Source of the DNA: JAAUUJ01 sp964392245
GTDB lineage: Bacteria > Cyanobacteriota > Cyanobacteriia > Thermostichales > Thermostichaceae
Length of the DNA stretch: 64,000 nucleotides
NCBI GenBank assembly: GCA_964392245.1
Contig: CAYMOX010000001.1
Coordinates: 124,001 to 188,000 of the forward strand
Direction of reading: 5' to 3'
Both the position numbers and the translations under genes were made by a program. The notes beneath the pieces are model-generated. The model was not told where the DNA came from. It was given only the letters and a program-made list of their open reading frames with translations, and searched no databases. Positions 53,042-61,425 of this stretch are shown here, piece after piece; the stretch's first letter is position 1; each line of letters begins with the position of its first letter.

Positions 53042-54027
53042 CGCCGCTGCCGGGACGAAGCTGTAGGGTGATCGGTGGTCATCTGGATCAGGGCCAGGGG
53101 AAAGGCCTCGCGTTCGGGGTGACCCTGCTTTAATTTCACCTCCAGCTCCAGCAACTGGATCAGGCAATGGTGAAGCCAGTCCAGGGAGAGGGATTTCACC
53201 TCCTTCTGCAGGAAATAGACCCGTTTGGGATTCCCCACCTCGGCCATCTGGGCCATATGCTGGATGTCTCGCTGCCCCTCCTGAGTCAGGAGTTTGATCC
53301 AGAGCCAGGTGCGCACCTGGTTGACCAGCACCGCCAGGATCTTGAGGGCGGGTTCGTTGCGATCGAGAAGATGACTCAGGGTATCCAGAGCGCGGCTGGT
53401 GTCTCGCTGACGCAGGTGCGCCGCCAGCTGAAAACTGTTGTGGGCGGAGGCAGGCACCAGTTGCTGCACCATATCAGGGGTAATCGACTGATCACCAGCC
53501 AGCAGAGCCAGCTTCTCCAGTTCCATGGCCAGAGTACGAGAATCGTTGCCGATGGCAGTCGTGAGCAGCTCAGCGGCGGCAGGGGTCAGATCTATGTGCA
53601 GATCTTGAGCGGTTTGCAGAATCTGGGCCAGGATCCCCTCCGTATCCCAGGGGGGCAAGAGAGAAAATTCTTTCACAGTCGCCACCTGCTTCACCAGCTT
53701 GGTGGATTTCAGTCGGCCATCTGGCTTGCGATCTGTGGTGAGCAGCAGATGGGTGGTGTCAGGCACATGGGCCAGGGTGCGTTCCCACTCACTCAACAGT
53801 TCCTCAGAGCACTGGTGCAGCAGTTTGGTATCCGCCAGCCACACCAATCGATCCCCCATGCCCATGGGCGGGGTCATGGCCTGATTCAAACCAGTGATAG
53901 TGGCCTCGGCAGCCACCCGATCGTAGTTAAAGGCCACCCAATCGGGATCCAGGACCTGCTGCCGCAATTGCTGGACCGCGGACTCCAGACGGAAGCTATC
54001 ATCACCCCAATAGAGATAAACAGGCAT
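53038..54027 (-). CDS. holA: DNA polymerase III subunit delta
   Basis: 329 residues from the ATG at 54027 (MPVYLYWGDDSFRLESAV), the usual HolA start; the frame is open back to 54285 through ispD but the extra part is not real. Seen: PVYLYWGDDSF, LTHVPD-like TLAHVPDTTHLLLT, LELEKLALLAGDQSI, and the C-terminal collar helices with NQVRTWLWIKLL. It opens the sliding clamp as part of the clamp loader. It is 4 bases after ispD on the same strand, so the two are co-transcribed. Length agrees with other cyanobacterial delta subunits. Confidence 0.9.
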   Translation of the reverse strand: MPVYLYWGDDSFRLESAVQQLRQQVLDPDWVAFNYDRVAAEATITGLNQAMTPPMGMGDRLVWLADTKLLHQCSEELLSEWERTLAHVPDTTHLLLTTDRKPDGRLKSTKLVKQVATVKEFSLLPPWDTEGILAQILQTAQDLHIDLTPAAAELLTTAIGNDSRTLAMELEKLALLAGDQSITPDMVQQLVPASAHNSFQLAAHLRQRDTSRALDTLSHLLDRNEPALKILAVLVNQVRTWLWIKLLTQEGQRDIQHMAQMAEVGNPKRVYFLQKEVKSLSLDWLHHCLIQLLELEVKLKQGHPEREAFPLALIQMTTDHPTASSRQRR

Positions 54028-54031
54028 GGGA

Positions 54032-54742
54032 TCAATGGGCCAGGTGGGATCGATTGAGCAATGTCTCGGCCATGAGTAGATCCAGAGGCGTTGTGACTTT
54101 GAGATTGGTTTCCTCTCCCTCCACAATGTAGACAGGTCGCCCCAGCCTTTCAAATAGAGCGGCATCATCCGTAACCTGCCAGTGGGCCTGAGCCGCCTGT
54201 TCATGCGCCTGCAACAGTTGCCAGAAGTCAAAGCCCTGGGGGGTCTGGGCTGCCCAGAGATGATTGCGATCTGGGGTACTGGCAATTCGGGGCAAAGGGT
54301 CTCCCGTCTCAGGTTCCTGGATCTTGATGGTGTCCTTCACCGGAATGGCGGCGATTAAAGCTCCCACCTCCGTCAACGCCTGACTGCAGCGATCCAGAAG
54401 CGTGGGACTGACCAGACAGCGGGCTCCATCATGGATCAATACATGCGTTACACCTGCCTGAGAAGCCAGATGTTGTAGACCTCGCCACACCGATTCCTGC
54501 CGCGTTGCTCCTCCCTGAATCAGCGCTACAGGGGTTTGCAGGGGGTACCTGTCCAGGATCGCTTGCAAGGCAGGCCAGTCGTGAGTCTGTCCCAACACCC
54601 CGATCCAGGTAATCGACTCCGCCGCATCAGCCGCCGCTAGGGTCCAGGCCAGGACAGGCCGATCCCGCAAGGGCAGCAATAACTTATTCTGAGCAGCGCC
54701 CATGCGCCGCCCACTCCCCGCTGCAGGAATCAAAAGGTGCAT
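54032..54742 (-). CDS. ispD: 2-C-methyl-D-erythritol 4-phosphate cytidylyltransferase
   Basis: 236 residues. Signature near the start LIPAAGSGRRMGAAQNKLLLP; then VLIHDGARCLVSP, AIPVKDTIK, WAAQTPQGFDFW, VTDDAALFERLG and EGEETNLKVTTPLDLLMAE. It makes CDP-methylerythritol in the MEP isoprenoid pathway, which feeds chlorophyll phytol, carotenoids and the undecaprenyl carrier. It is the first gene of an ispD-holA pair. Confidence 0.95.
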   Translation of the reverse strand: MHLLIPAAGSGRRMGAAQNKLLLPLRDRPVLAWTLAAADAAESITWIGVLGQTHDWPALQAILDRYPLQTPVALIQGGATRQESVWRGLQHLASQAGVTHVLIHDGARCLVSPTLLDRCSQALTEVGALIAAIPVKDTIKIQEPETGDPLPRIASTPDRNHLWAAQTPQGFDFWQLLQAHEQAAQAHWQVTDDAALFERLGRPVYIVEGEETNLKVTTPLDLLMAETLLNRSHLAH

Positions 54743-54842
54743 TGGCAGAGGTGATCACGGTTGCTTTAACTTCCGCAGTGTAACGCTCCCACGGCACAGG
54801 TGAACAAGTCCGGCGGTTGTCGGCTCTTTTTTTGCAGGGTCT

Positions 54843-56777
54843 TCACCGCAAATAGGTGTACGAGCGCAGGCTGTCATCAAAGTGAGTCTGCAACAGGCGC
54901 GCTTCCTCCAGGGTGATCCGCTTATTCTGCAGAGCGGTCTCAGTGGCATGGTGAATGGTTTCCGCCAGATCTTCGCTGTTGTACTGCACATATCCCAGCA
55001 CTTCACTGATCGAGTCCCCTTTCACCACCTGGGCCACACGGTACCCTCCCTGGGGTTGTAGCTGAATATGCACCGCATTGGTGTCCCCAAAGAGGTTGTG
55101 CAGATCTCCGAGAATCTCCTGGTAAGCTCCCCCCAGGAATATCCCCAGCAAGTACGGTTGCTCATTCAACTCATGCAGGGGCATGACCGAGGCAATTTTG
55201 CCCTCTTCATCAAAGAAGCGGTTGATCTTGCCATCGCTGTCACAGGTGAGATCCGCCAGCGTACCCCAGAGGCGAGGTTCTTCGCTCAAACGGTGAATGG
55301 GCATGACCGGAAACACCTGATCAATGGCCCAGCTGTCCGGCACCGACTGGAACAGAGAGAAATTGCAGTAATAGGTGTGGGCCAGCATCTCATCCAGATC
55401 CGTCAAGCCCACGGGATCAAAACCAGTGTGCTGCAGCTGCTCGTAGGCCAGATTGCAGATGCGATCACAACAATTCCAGAACAGCCGCTCCACCCGGGCG
55501 CGTTCCTGCAGACTGAGCTGCCCCTCGGTAAAGGATCGCAGGGCTGTATCCTTCAGCTCCACGGCTTTGCGATACTGAGCGGTCAAACTTTGAGCCTGGA
55601 TCTCGTGGTACAGGGAAAGCAGTTCATGAACCACAGGTGCGTCACTCTCTTGAATGGTCGGTAGTGATCCCTGGGAGCCGGCACTGCAGCCTAAGACATC
55701 AAACACCAGCACCGATTGGTGAGACATAATGGCTCGCCCACTCTCGGTCACCAGCGTCGGAGGTGCTACTGCATGGTCCTGACAGGTGGTGAGCACCGTT
55801 TGAACAATGGTGGCTGCATAATCCACCAGACTGTAGGCCTGGGAGGTATGGGCAGTCGATTGAGATCCGTCATAGTCAATGCCTAGACCCCCTCCCATAT
55901 CCAGATAGCCCATGGGAGCCCCCATCTTCACCAGCTCCACATACAGTTGGCTGGCTTCCCGCACCGCTCGCCCATGTACGCTAACCGTCGAGATCTGGGA
56001 GCCAATATGGTAGTGAAGCAAGCGCAGACTGGGCAGCAGATCCGCCTCCTGCAAGCGGGAGACCGCCTCCAGCAACTCTCCAGCCGTGAGACCAAACTTG
56101 GCCCGCTCTCCAGCAGAGCTGCCCCACCGTCCGATCCCCTGGGCAGAGAGCTTAGCCCGCACCCCCAGAATCGGAGCAATTTTTAGCCGTTGCGCCGCCT
56201 CGATCACCAGCGTCAGCTCATGCAGGCGTTCCAGCACAATGATCGGGGTGAGTCCCAACCGCTGGGCCAGCAGGGCTGTTTCGATATACTCCAGATCCTT
56301 GTAGCCATTGCAGATCAACAGAGCTCCTGGCGTGGAGAGATTGGCCAGGGCAATGAGCAACTCTGGCTTTGAGCCTGCTTCCAGACCAAACTGATAGGCC
56401 TTGCCGTAGCGAACCACATCCTCCACCAGGTGACGCTGCTGATTCACCTTGACCGGGTACACCCCCTGGTAATGATTGGGATAGTGAAACTGCTGGATCG
56501 CCTGGGCAAAGCTATCGCAAACTCGATGGATCCGATCCGCCACGATATCCGGGAAGCGAATCAGCAAGGGCAACTGCAACCCCCGCGCTTGCAGATCCTG
56601 AACCAGATGATAGAGATCAATGGCCTGGCCCGAGTCTGCGGCTGACGGAGGGGTCTGTGGCTGTACCTCCACATGCCCAGCGGCATTGATGTGGAAATAA
56701 GGAGCACCCCACCCCTTGATCCGATAGAGCCTTTCGCTCTCTTGCACAGTCCAGGGTGAGCGAAGCAAAGTAGGCAT
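54843..56777 (-). CDS. speA: Arginine decarboxylase (biosynthetic, SpeA type)
   Basis: 644 residues from the ATG at 56777, chosen because a G-rich ribosome binding site (CTGGGGGG) precedes it; a Met at 56825 is the alternative. Fold-III PLP enzyme: PLP Lys in VYPVKVNQQRHLVEDV, EAGSKPELL, IGSQISTVSVHGRAV, DMGGGLGIDYDGS, VTESGRAIMSHQSV. It turns arginine into agmatine, the first step of one polyamine route. The gene next on the far side codes a ureohydrolase-family enzyme that is not an agmatinase (see gdmH), so agmatine must be processed elsewhere. Separate transcription unit. Confidence 0.95.
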   Translation of the reverse strand: MPTLLRSPWTVQESERLYRIKGWGAPYFHINAAGHVEVQPQTPPSAADSGQAIDLYHLVQDLQARGLQLPLLIRFPDIVADRIHRVCDSFAQAIQQFHYPNHYQGVYPVKVNQQRHLVEDVVRYGKAYQFGLEAGSKPELLIALANLSTPGALLICNGYKDLEYIETALLAQRLGLTPIIVLERLHELTLVIEAAQRLKIAPILGVRAKLSAQGIGRWGSSAGERAKFGLTAGELLEAVSRLQEADLLPSLRLLHYHIGSQISTVSVHGRAVREASQLYVELVKMGAPMGYLDMGGGLGIDYDGSQSTAHTSQAYSLVDYAATIVQTVLTTCQDHAVAPPTLVTESGRAIMSHQSVLVFDVLGCSAGSQGSLPTIQESDAPVVHELLSLYHEIQAQSLTAQYRKAVELKDTALRSFTEGQLSLQERARVERLFWNCCDRICNLAYEQLQHTGFDPVGLTDLDEMLAHTYYCNFSLFQSVPDSWAIDQVFPVMPIHRLSEEPRLWGTLADLTCDSDGKINRFFDEEGKIASVMPLHELNEQPYLLGIFLGGAYQEILGDLHNLFGDTNAVHIQLQPQGGYRVAQVVKGDSISEVLGYVQYNSEDLAETIHHATETALQNKRITLEEARLLQTHFDDSLRSYTYLR

Positions 56778-57219
56778 GGTAAAGCCCCCCAGATGATACA
56801 AGTGGACGCGGCGTGCGGCCCGCATTGATTTCGCACAGAACCTTTAATCTAGCGGCAAATTTTGGGAAATGTCAAGATTTCTCGGTTTGTCCCTGCCTTG
56901 ATCTTAGCCTGCTTCATCCCTGACCCAACAGGGATCACAGGGATTGATCCCCGGCTACGCGATCTGTCAAAAATTCCCTTATGCTTTCGATTTCTTGCTA
57001 TTGCTTTGATTCTCTTGAATTTATTAGCTTTATTGTCTGACTTCTCCCTCGGTGACATAGGGGTCCCTGGCAACCCTAATCCCGCATTTCTGCAGACTCG
57101 CCGGTGTTGGGGTAAGGATAGTTACAAAGTGCGCTGAGATTCCAGGTTGTTCGCTATGATCAGCAAAGAAATTGGGTTTCTGGCCAAGCTATCCTCCTAT
57201 TGCACCCCTGAGGGATCCC
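56778..57219. other. Intergenic region between speA and an unknown gene
   Basis: About 442 bases on the minus-strand speA side and plus-strand gene side. AT-rich near 56990-57040. A plus-strand frame at 56862-57137 (91 residues with two hydrophobic stretches) has no ribosome binding site or family and may be noise. No strong hairpin or promoter was recognised. Confidence 0.4.
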
Positions 57220-57771
57220 GTGAGAACGCGAACGTCTCCCCCATCTACCGACTCCTCCAAAGTTGGGCGCATTGACCTCTGCTGGGGTGACCGAGCCTCC
57301 AACAGAGAGGTGGAGCTTCCAGAAATTGTGCGTGCTCGCTATCCCTGTAGCCCTCTGCAAGCGGGCATTTGTGACTTGAGCGCTTCCCTGGAGCAGGATC
57401 AGCTCAACCAGTTGCGACAGTGGGTGATTGAGATTAACCAGCATCAAGGTCGCTGTGCTCTGATCGATGTTTCCCAGAAACTCAGCTCTGCCCACTGGAA
57501 GATGTTGACCGCCTCTGGACTCAATTGGCTGGTGCGGCCCGACAGCCTCTACATGGCCCTGCGCTGTACCCTGACCCTTCTCAATAGTCGTCAGTTTCTG
57601 CTGGTCACTCTGCTGGGCTTGAGTGCCCAGGATCTGGATCCTGCCGATGGCCTGATTTTGCAGGCCGCCCTGCCCCCCCGCACCACCCTTCTCTTTGTGC
57701 AGTTCCTGCCCTGGGATCACTCTGGAGAACCTGTTGCTCTCCCGCGGGATCATGGAGCTTGTTGTGCTTGA
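57220..57771 (+). CDS. STAS-like or unknown soluble protein
   Basis: 183 residues from the GTG at 57220, where GAGGGA precedes it by 4-9 bases; the frame opens at 57172. The sequence is soluble with alternating strand/helix patterns: VGRIDLCWGDRAS, ICDLSASLEQDQLNQLRQWV, GRCALIDVSQKLSSAHWKML, ALRCTLTLLNSRQFLLVTLLGL. The pattern with LIDVSQKLSS in the middle is reminiscent of a STAS or regulatory fold but is not a firm match. It lies directly upstream of the guanidine riboswitch on the same strand, possibly in a separate unit. I do not recognise it. Confidence 0.5.
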   Translation: MRTRTSPPSTDSSKVGRIDLCWGDRASNREVELPEIVRARYPCSPLQAGICDLSASLEQDQLNQLRQWVIEINQHQGRCALIDVSQKLSSAHWKMLTASGLNWLVRPDSLYMALRCTLTLLNSRQFLLVTLLGLSAQDLDPADGLILQAALPPRTTLLFVQFLPWDHSGEPVALPRDHGACCA

Positions 57772-57866
57772 GGAACGCTGCAGATTGTGTCGTTAGCTAC
57801 ACTTTTCTGGGGGGTTCTTCGCTAGGGTAGCGGCAAAAGCAATAGATCCAGAAGGACTGAAAAGTC

Positions 57867-57983
57867 GGCTTCTAGGGTTCCGATCCGGGATGCTCAGAGA
57901 CACCCGTGATGGCTGGTCCGAGAGAAGCAGCTGTGGCCTTAGAAGGGAGCAGTGACACGGCGGGAGAAAAGCCCGGGAGAGCC
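57867..57983 (+). ncRNA. Guanidine-I (ykkC) riboswitch aptamer
   Basis: Conserved pieces of the ykkC guanidine-I class in the right order: CTAGGGTTCCG at 57872-57882, then CTGGTCCGAGAG at about 57914-57926, then ACACGGCGGGAGAAAAGCCCG near 57955-57975 and GGGAGA at 57975-57980. P1 can form between GGCT (57867-57870) and AGCC (57980-57983). It binds free guanidinium. It stands 88 bases before gdmH, which is the expected target. Confidence is high because three separate conserved blocks match. Confidence 0.93.
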
Positions 57984-58012
57984 AGCCATCAATAGGGTTG
58001 GTTGTCTCGGGC
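57971..58012 (+). promoter_or_regulatory. Hairpin competing with the riboswitch 3' end (expression platform)
   Basis: GCCCGGGAGAGCCAGCC (57971-57987) can pair with GGTTGGTTGTCTCGGGC (57996-58012) over 16 pairs with one mismatch and an 8-base loop. It uses the conserved end of the aptamer and its P1 strand, so it excludes the ligand-bound fold. No T tract follows, so it is not a plain terminator; control could act on translation or on Rho-dependent or RNA stability. The ribosome binding site GGAGG (58056-58060) is outside it. Confidence 0.6.
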
Positions 58013-58070
58013 TTCGATGTTGCCAGCCTTTCTTCTGGATCGAGTCACCTGGCGCGGAGGTCAGCAGGCA

Positions 58071-59246
58071 ATGTCGGAGTCAAGCCCCCCTTCTCCCCTT
58101 TCCCATGAAGGGCAGCGGGCCCTGGATCAGGAAGCACACTTACCCCTGGTGGGCTGGCAGCAGGAAGTCTCTCATGCCCTGAAATATGGATTGGAGGCTG
58201 CCGCCAGTATTCAAGATCGCAGTATCTCCACCTTCTCACGTGGGGAATTACCCCATTTTGCTGGGATCAATACCTTTCTCAAAGCTCCCTATCTGGAGGA
58301 TGTGCGGCGCGCTGGGGACTACGATGTGGTGGTGGTGGGCGTGCCGCATGACTCAGGAACCACGTACCGTCCGGGCACCCGCTTTGGACCGCAGGGCATC
58401 CGCCGCATCTCCGCCCTCTACACCCCCTACAACTTTGAATTTGGCGTCGATCTCCGCGAACAGATCACACTGGCGGATGTGGGCGATATCTTCACGATTC
58501 CCGCCAATAATGAAAAATCCTTTGATCAGATCTCTAAAGGGGTGGCGCACCTTTTTGCCTCCGGTGCCTTTCCCATCATTCTCGGGGGAGATCACTCCAT
58601 TGGTTATCCCACCGTGAGGGGTCTCTGTCGCCATCTGGGATCGAAAAAGGTGGGCATTATTCACTTTGATCGGCATGTGGATACCCAGGAAACGGATCTC
58701 GATGAGCGCATGCACACCTGCCCCTGGTTCCACGCCACCAACATCCGTAATGCCCCGCCTCAGAACCTGGTGCAACTGGGGATCGGGGGCTGGCAGGTGC
58801 CCCGTCAGGGGGTCAAGGTCTGTCGGGAACGGGCGACCAATGTTCTGACCGTAACCGATATTACCGACATGGGCCTGGATGCTGCAGCAGACTTTGCCTT
58901 GGAGCGAGCCCTGGACGGAACCGACTGTGTGTACATCAGCTTTGATATTGACTGCATTGATGCTGGCTTTGTCCCAGGCACCGGCTGGCCGGAACCGGGG
59001 GGACTGCTGCCGCGGGAAGCGCTGTACCTGCTCAAACGCATTGTGCGGGAAGCCCCTGTCTGTGGACTGGAAGTGGTGGAGGTTTCCCCTCCCTATGACA
59101 TCAGTGATATCACCTCCCTCATGGCCACACGCGTGATCTGTGATGTCTTGGCCCATCTGGTGGTCTCGGGTCAGCTGCCCCGCTCTTCTCCACCCCCCTA
59201 CCTTTTTCCGGAAGCGCAACCGGAATTCCTCTCAGAGTGGACCTGA
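58071..59246 (+). CDS. gdmH: Guanidine hydrolase (Ni-dependent, ureohydrolase family)
   Basis: 391 residues from the ATG at 58071, with GGAGG 10 bases before it. Binuclear metal site of the ureohydrolase family: GGDHSIGYP, HFDRHVDTQETD and SFDIDCIDAG. The length and the long N-terminal part (LPLVGWQQEVSHALKYGLEA) match Sll1077 of Synechocystis, shown to hydrolyse guanidine to ammonia and urea with nickel. The riboswitch before it and the HypA/HypB-like genes after it support this. It is annotated agmatinase in many genomes; the nearby speA would suggest that wrongly. Cytoplasmic. Confidence 0.92.
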   Translation: MSESSPPSPLSHEGQRALDQEAHLPLVGWQQEVSHALKYGLEAAASIQDRSISTFSRGELPHFAGINTFLKAPYLEDVRRAGDYDVVVVGVPHDSGTTYRPGTRFGPQGIRRISALYTPYNFEFGVDLREQITLADVGDIFTIPANNEKSFDQISKGVAHLFASGAFPIILGGDHSIGYPTVRGLCRHLGSKKVGIIHFDRHVDTQETDLDERMHTCPWFHATNIRNAPPQNLVQLGIGGWQVPRQGVKVCRERATNVLTVTDITDMGLDAAADFALERALDGTDCVYISFDIDCIDAGFVPGTGWPEPGGLLPREALYLLKRIVREAPVCGLEVVEVSPPYDISDITSLMATRVICDVLAHLVVSGQLPRSSPPPYLFPEAQPEFLSEWT

Positions 59247-59281
59247 GCCTCCTGTCTGATCTGAAAATTCTGATCTGAACT

Positions 59282-59653
59282 ATGCATGAAACCGATATGA
59301 CCCGTGCCCTGATTCAAACCCTGCAGATCTGGTGGCAGGCCCAGCCCGAATCCCCCCGGATTGAACGAGTCCACCTGCAGGTGGGGCAGTTTACCTGTGT
59401 GGAACCAGCCAGTTTGCAGTTTGCCTACAGGGTGCAAACCCAGGGCACGCTGCTGGAGGGATCCCAGTTGCTGATTGAGGAGATTCCGTTGGTCGCTTTC
59501 TGCCAGCATTGTCAGCGGACCTATCAACCGGAGATGGGGGCTGCCTACACCTGTCCCACCTGCCAGGCTCCCATGGAAGAGATCCGCTCTGGACGTGAGC
59601 TGAAGATTGCAGCGATTGATTATTGTTCCCCACTCACTCTCAGGAAGAGCTGA
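59282..59653 (+). CDS. HypA-like nickel metallochaperone for GdmH
   Basis: 123 residues of the HypA family. The N-terminus MHETDMT carries His2 and Glu3, the nickel site, and a zinc site is formed by CQHC and CPTC (about residues 75-100). It is a paralogue of hydrogenase HypA; there is no hydrogenase gene in the window. In Synechocystis sll1078 beside gdmH has the same role of loading nickel into guanidine hydrolase. It starts 35 bases after gdmH and ends 2 bases before the hypB-like gene. Confidence 0.9.
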   Translation: MHETDMTRALIQTLQIWWQAQPESPRIERVHLQVGQFTCVEPASLQFAYRVQTQGTLLEGSQLLIEEIPLVAFCQHCQRTYQPEMGAAYTCPTCQAPMEEIRSGRELKIAAIDYCSPLTLRKS

Positions 59654-59655
59654 AG

Positions 59656-60366
59656 ATGCATGCACCGAGTCAGGCTCAGCTCGGCCTTAACCTGCTGCAG
59701 GCCAATCACCAGGAAGCCGCGATCAATCAACACCAGCTGGATCACTGGGGCATTACCTGTCTCAACCTCATGAGTGGTCCAGGAGCAGGCAAGACTTCAC
59801 TGCTGGAAAGTACGCTGGTTCGACTGCAGAAGCAATGGCGTCTGGTGGTGATGGAAGGGGATATGACCACGGAGCTGGATGCTGAACGACTCAGGCGTCT
59901 GGGGGCAACCGTGATCGCCATCAACACCGGGCGGGCTTGCCATCTGGATGCCCACATGGTGGCAGGAGGACTGCAGCAACTGCAGGAAAAGCTGGATCCA
60001 ACTCAGGTGGACCTGTTGCTGGTGGAAAATGTCGGCAATCTGGTCTGCCCGGCAGAGTTTGCTGTGGGGGAACACGCCAAGGTGGCCCTGCTCAGTGTCA
60101 CAGAAGGGGAAGACAAGCCCCTCAAGTACCCGATCATGTTTCGGGAAGCGGACTGCCTCTTGATCACCAAAATTGATCTGGCCCCCTATCTGGAGGTGGA
60201 TGTGCAGCGAATCGTGGACAACATCCAGCAGGTGAATCCAGGGGTGCCCATTTTACAGGTGTCAGCTCGCACTGGCGAAGGTCTATCCCTCTGGTGCGAT
60301 TGGATCCAAACCTTTCTGGCGGACCGGGATCAGGGTCGCCGGGGAAGTGGGGCATCCCCCCATTGA
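59656..60366 (+). CDS. HypB-like GTPase for GdmH maturation
   Basis: 236 residues from the ATG at 59656, directly after the hypA-like stop. G1 motif LMSGPGAGKTSLLEST near residue 38, GDMTTELDAERL, NTGRACHLDAHMV, LLLVENVGNLVCPAEF (G3) and ITKIDLAPYL (G4). It is a HypB-type SIMIBI GTPase that drives nickel insertion. It lacks the N-terminal CxxCGC high-affinity nickel motif of E. coli HypB. In Synechocystis the matching gene is sll1079. Part of the gdmH-hypA-hypB run. Confidence 0.9.
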   Translation: MHAPSQAQLGLNLLQANHQEAAINQHQLDHWGITCLNLMSGPGAGKTSLLESTLVRLQKQWRLVVMEGDMTTELDAERLRRLGATVIAINTGRACHLDAHMVAGGLQQLQEKLDPTQVDLLLVENVGNLVCPAEFAVGEHAKVALLSVTEGEDKPLKYPIMFREADCLLITKIDLAPYLEVDVQRIVDNIQQVNPGVPILQVSARTGEGLSLWCDWIQTFLADRDQGRRGSGASPH

Positions 60367-60401
60367 TCAACACCGATGTACATACAACAGGAGCCTAATC
60401 C

Positions 60402-61412
60402 ATGCAACGACGTTCTCTTCTCGGCTTGACGGTGGCTGTGATCAGCGGCCTGTCTCTGGGGGTATGGCAGGTGAGCCAACCTCGATCCGCAGCGGCTGCC
60501 GACCCGATTGTGATTGGCTACAGTAACTGGGCCGGATGGTGGCCCTGGGCGATTGCCGAAGCCGAAGGTCTGTTTGCAGCAAATGGGGCCAATGTGGAAA
60601 TGCGCTGGTTTGATGGCTACCTGCAGTCGATGGAAGCCCTGGCTGCCGGACAGATTGATGGCAACTGCCAGACGCTGAACGACACCATTTCCTTTCTGGG
60701 CAGCTCTGTGGAGGGGCAAGTGGTGGTGCTGGTCAACGATAACTCGGCTGGCAATGACAAGATCATCGTCACGTCAGACATCAATACCATTGAAGATTTA
60801 AAAGGACGCAAAGTCGCTGTTGAAGAAGGGGTGGTGGATGATTTTCTCCTGACGCTGGGTCTGGAACGAGCAGGCATGTCCCGCGAGGATGTGGAGATTG
60901 TACCCCTGGAAACCGGAGCGGCAGCGGCGGCCTTTGTGGCTGGACAGGTGGATGCTGTGGGTGCCTTTCCCCCCTTCTGGTTGACGGCGCTGGAACGGGA
61001 AGGAAGCAAAGAGCTGTTTTCCTCCGCTGAGTTTCCAGGCTCCATCCCCGATCTCTTGGTGGTGACCCAAACCCTGATTGACGAGCAGCCCGAGCAGGTG
61101 CAGGCCATTGTCAACACCTGGTTTGATGTTCTGCAGTTCATGGCCGAGAATCCCGAGAGAGCCGATGAGATCATGGCGGAGAGAGCAGGAGTTACCCCTG
61201 AGGAACTCCAGTTGTTCAAAGAAGGAACCCGCATGTTCACAATTGAGGACAATCTCCAGGCCTTTTCTCCGGGAGAGAGCATGGAGCATATGCCCTTTGC
61301 CGCCGAGGAGATGGCGGAATTTATGCTCAGCGTTGGCTTCATTGATGAGGCCCCCGATCTGAGCACATTGTTTGATGACCGCTTTGTCCGTGCCTACGCC
61401 GAACAGCAATAG
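60402..61412 (+). CDS. ABC transporter substrate-binding protein (NMT1/SsuA-like)
   Basis: 336 residues. The N-terminus MQRRSLLGLTVAVISGLSLG, with cleavage near AAAADP, is an export signal, with an RRS twin-Arg-like start. The mature part has the NMT1/SsuA-type fold: IVIGYSNWAGWWPWAIAEAEG, MEALAAGQIDGNCQT, LKGRKVAVEEGVVDDFLL, AFVAGQVDAVGAFPPFW. It probably captures guanidine, a guanidine precursor or another cation in the periplasm. In Synechocystis the homologue sll1080 is followed by permease and ATPase genes; here the next gene (rlpA) converges 13 bases later, so the other subunits are missing from this locus. Confidence 0.9.
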   Translation: MQRRSLLGLTVAVISGLSLGVWQVSQPRSAAAADPIVIGYSNWAGWWPWAIAEAEGLFAANGANVEMRWFDGYLQSMEALAAGQIDGNCQTLNDTISFLGSSVEGQVVVLVNDNSAGNDKIIVTSDINTIEDLKGRKVAVEEGVVDDFLLTLGLERAGMSREDVEIVPLETGAAAAAFVAGQVDAVGAFPPFWLTALEREGSKELFSSAEFPGSIPDLLVVTQTLIDEQPEQVQAIVNTWFDVLQFMAENPERADEIMAERAGVTPEELQLFKEGTRMFTIEDNLQAFSPGESMEHMPFAAEEMAEFMLSVGFIDEAPDLSTLFDDRFVRAYAEQQ

Positions 61413-61425
61413 GGCTGATCGCTCT

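Noticed and set aside
54776..54840. Hairpin with T run (CCGGCGG...TCGGCTCTTTTTTT) between ispD and speA
   Set aside because: The T run is on the plus strand while both genes are on the minus strand, so it cannot end either transcript.
56862..57137. 91-residue hydrophobic frame near speA
   Set aside because: No ribosome binding site and no family pattern; overlapping frame of equal quality on the other strand.
58353..59219. 288-residue minus-strand frame opposite gdmH
   Set aside because: Antisense shadow of a well-supported enzyme gene.
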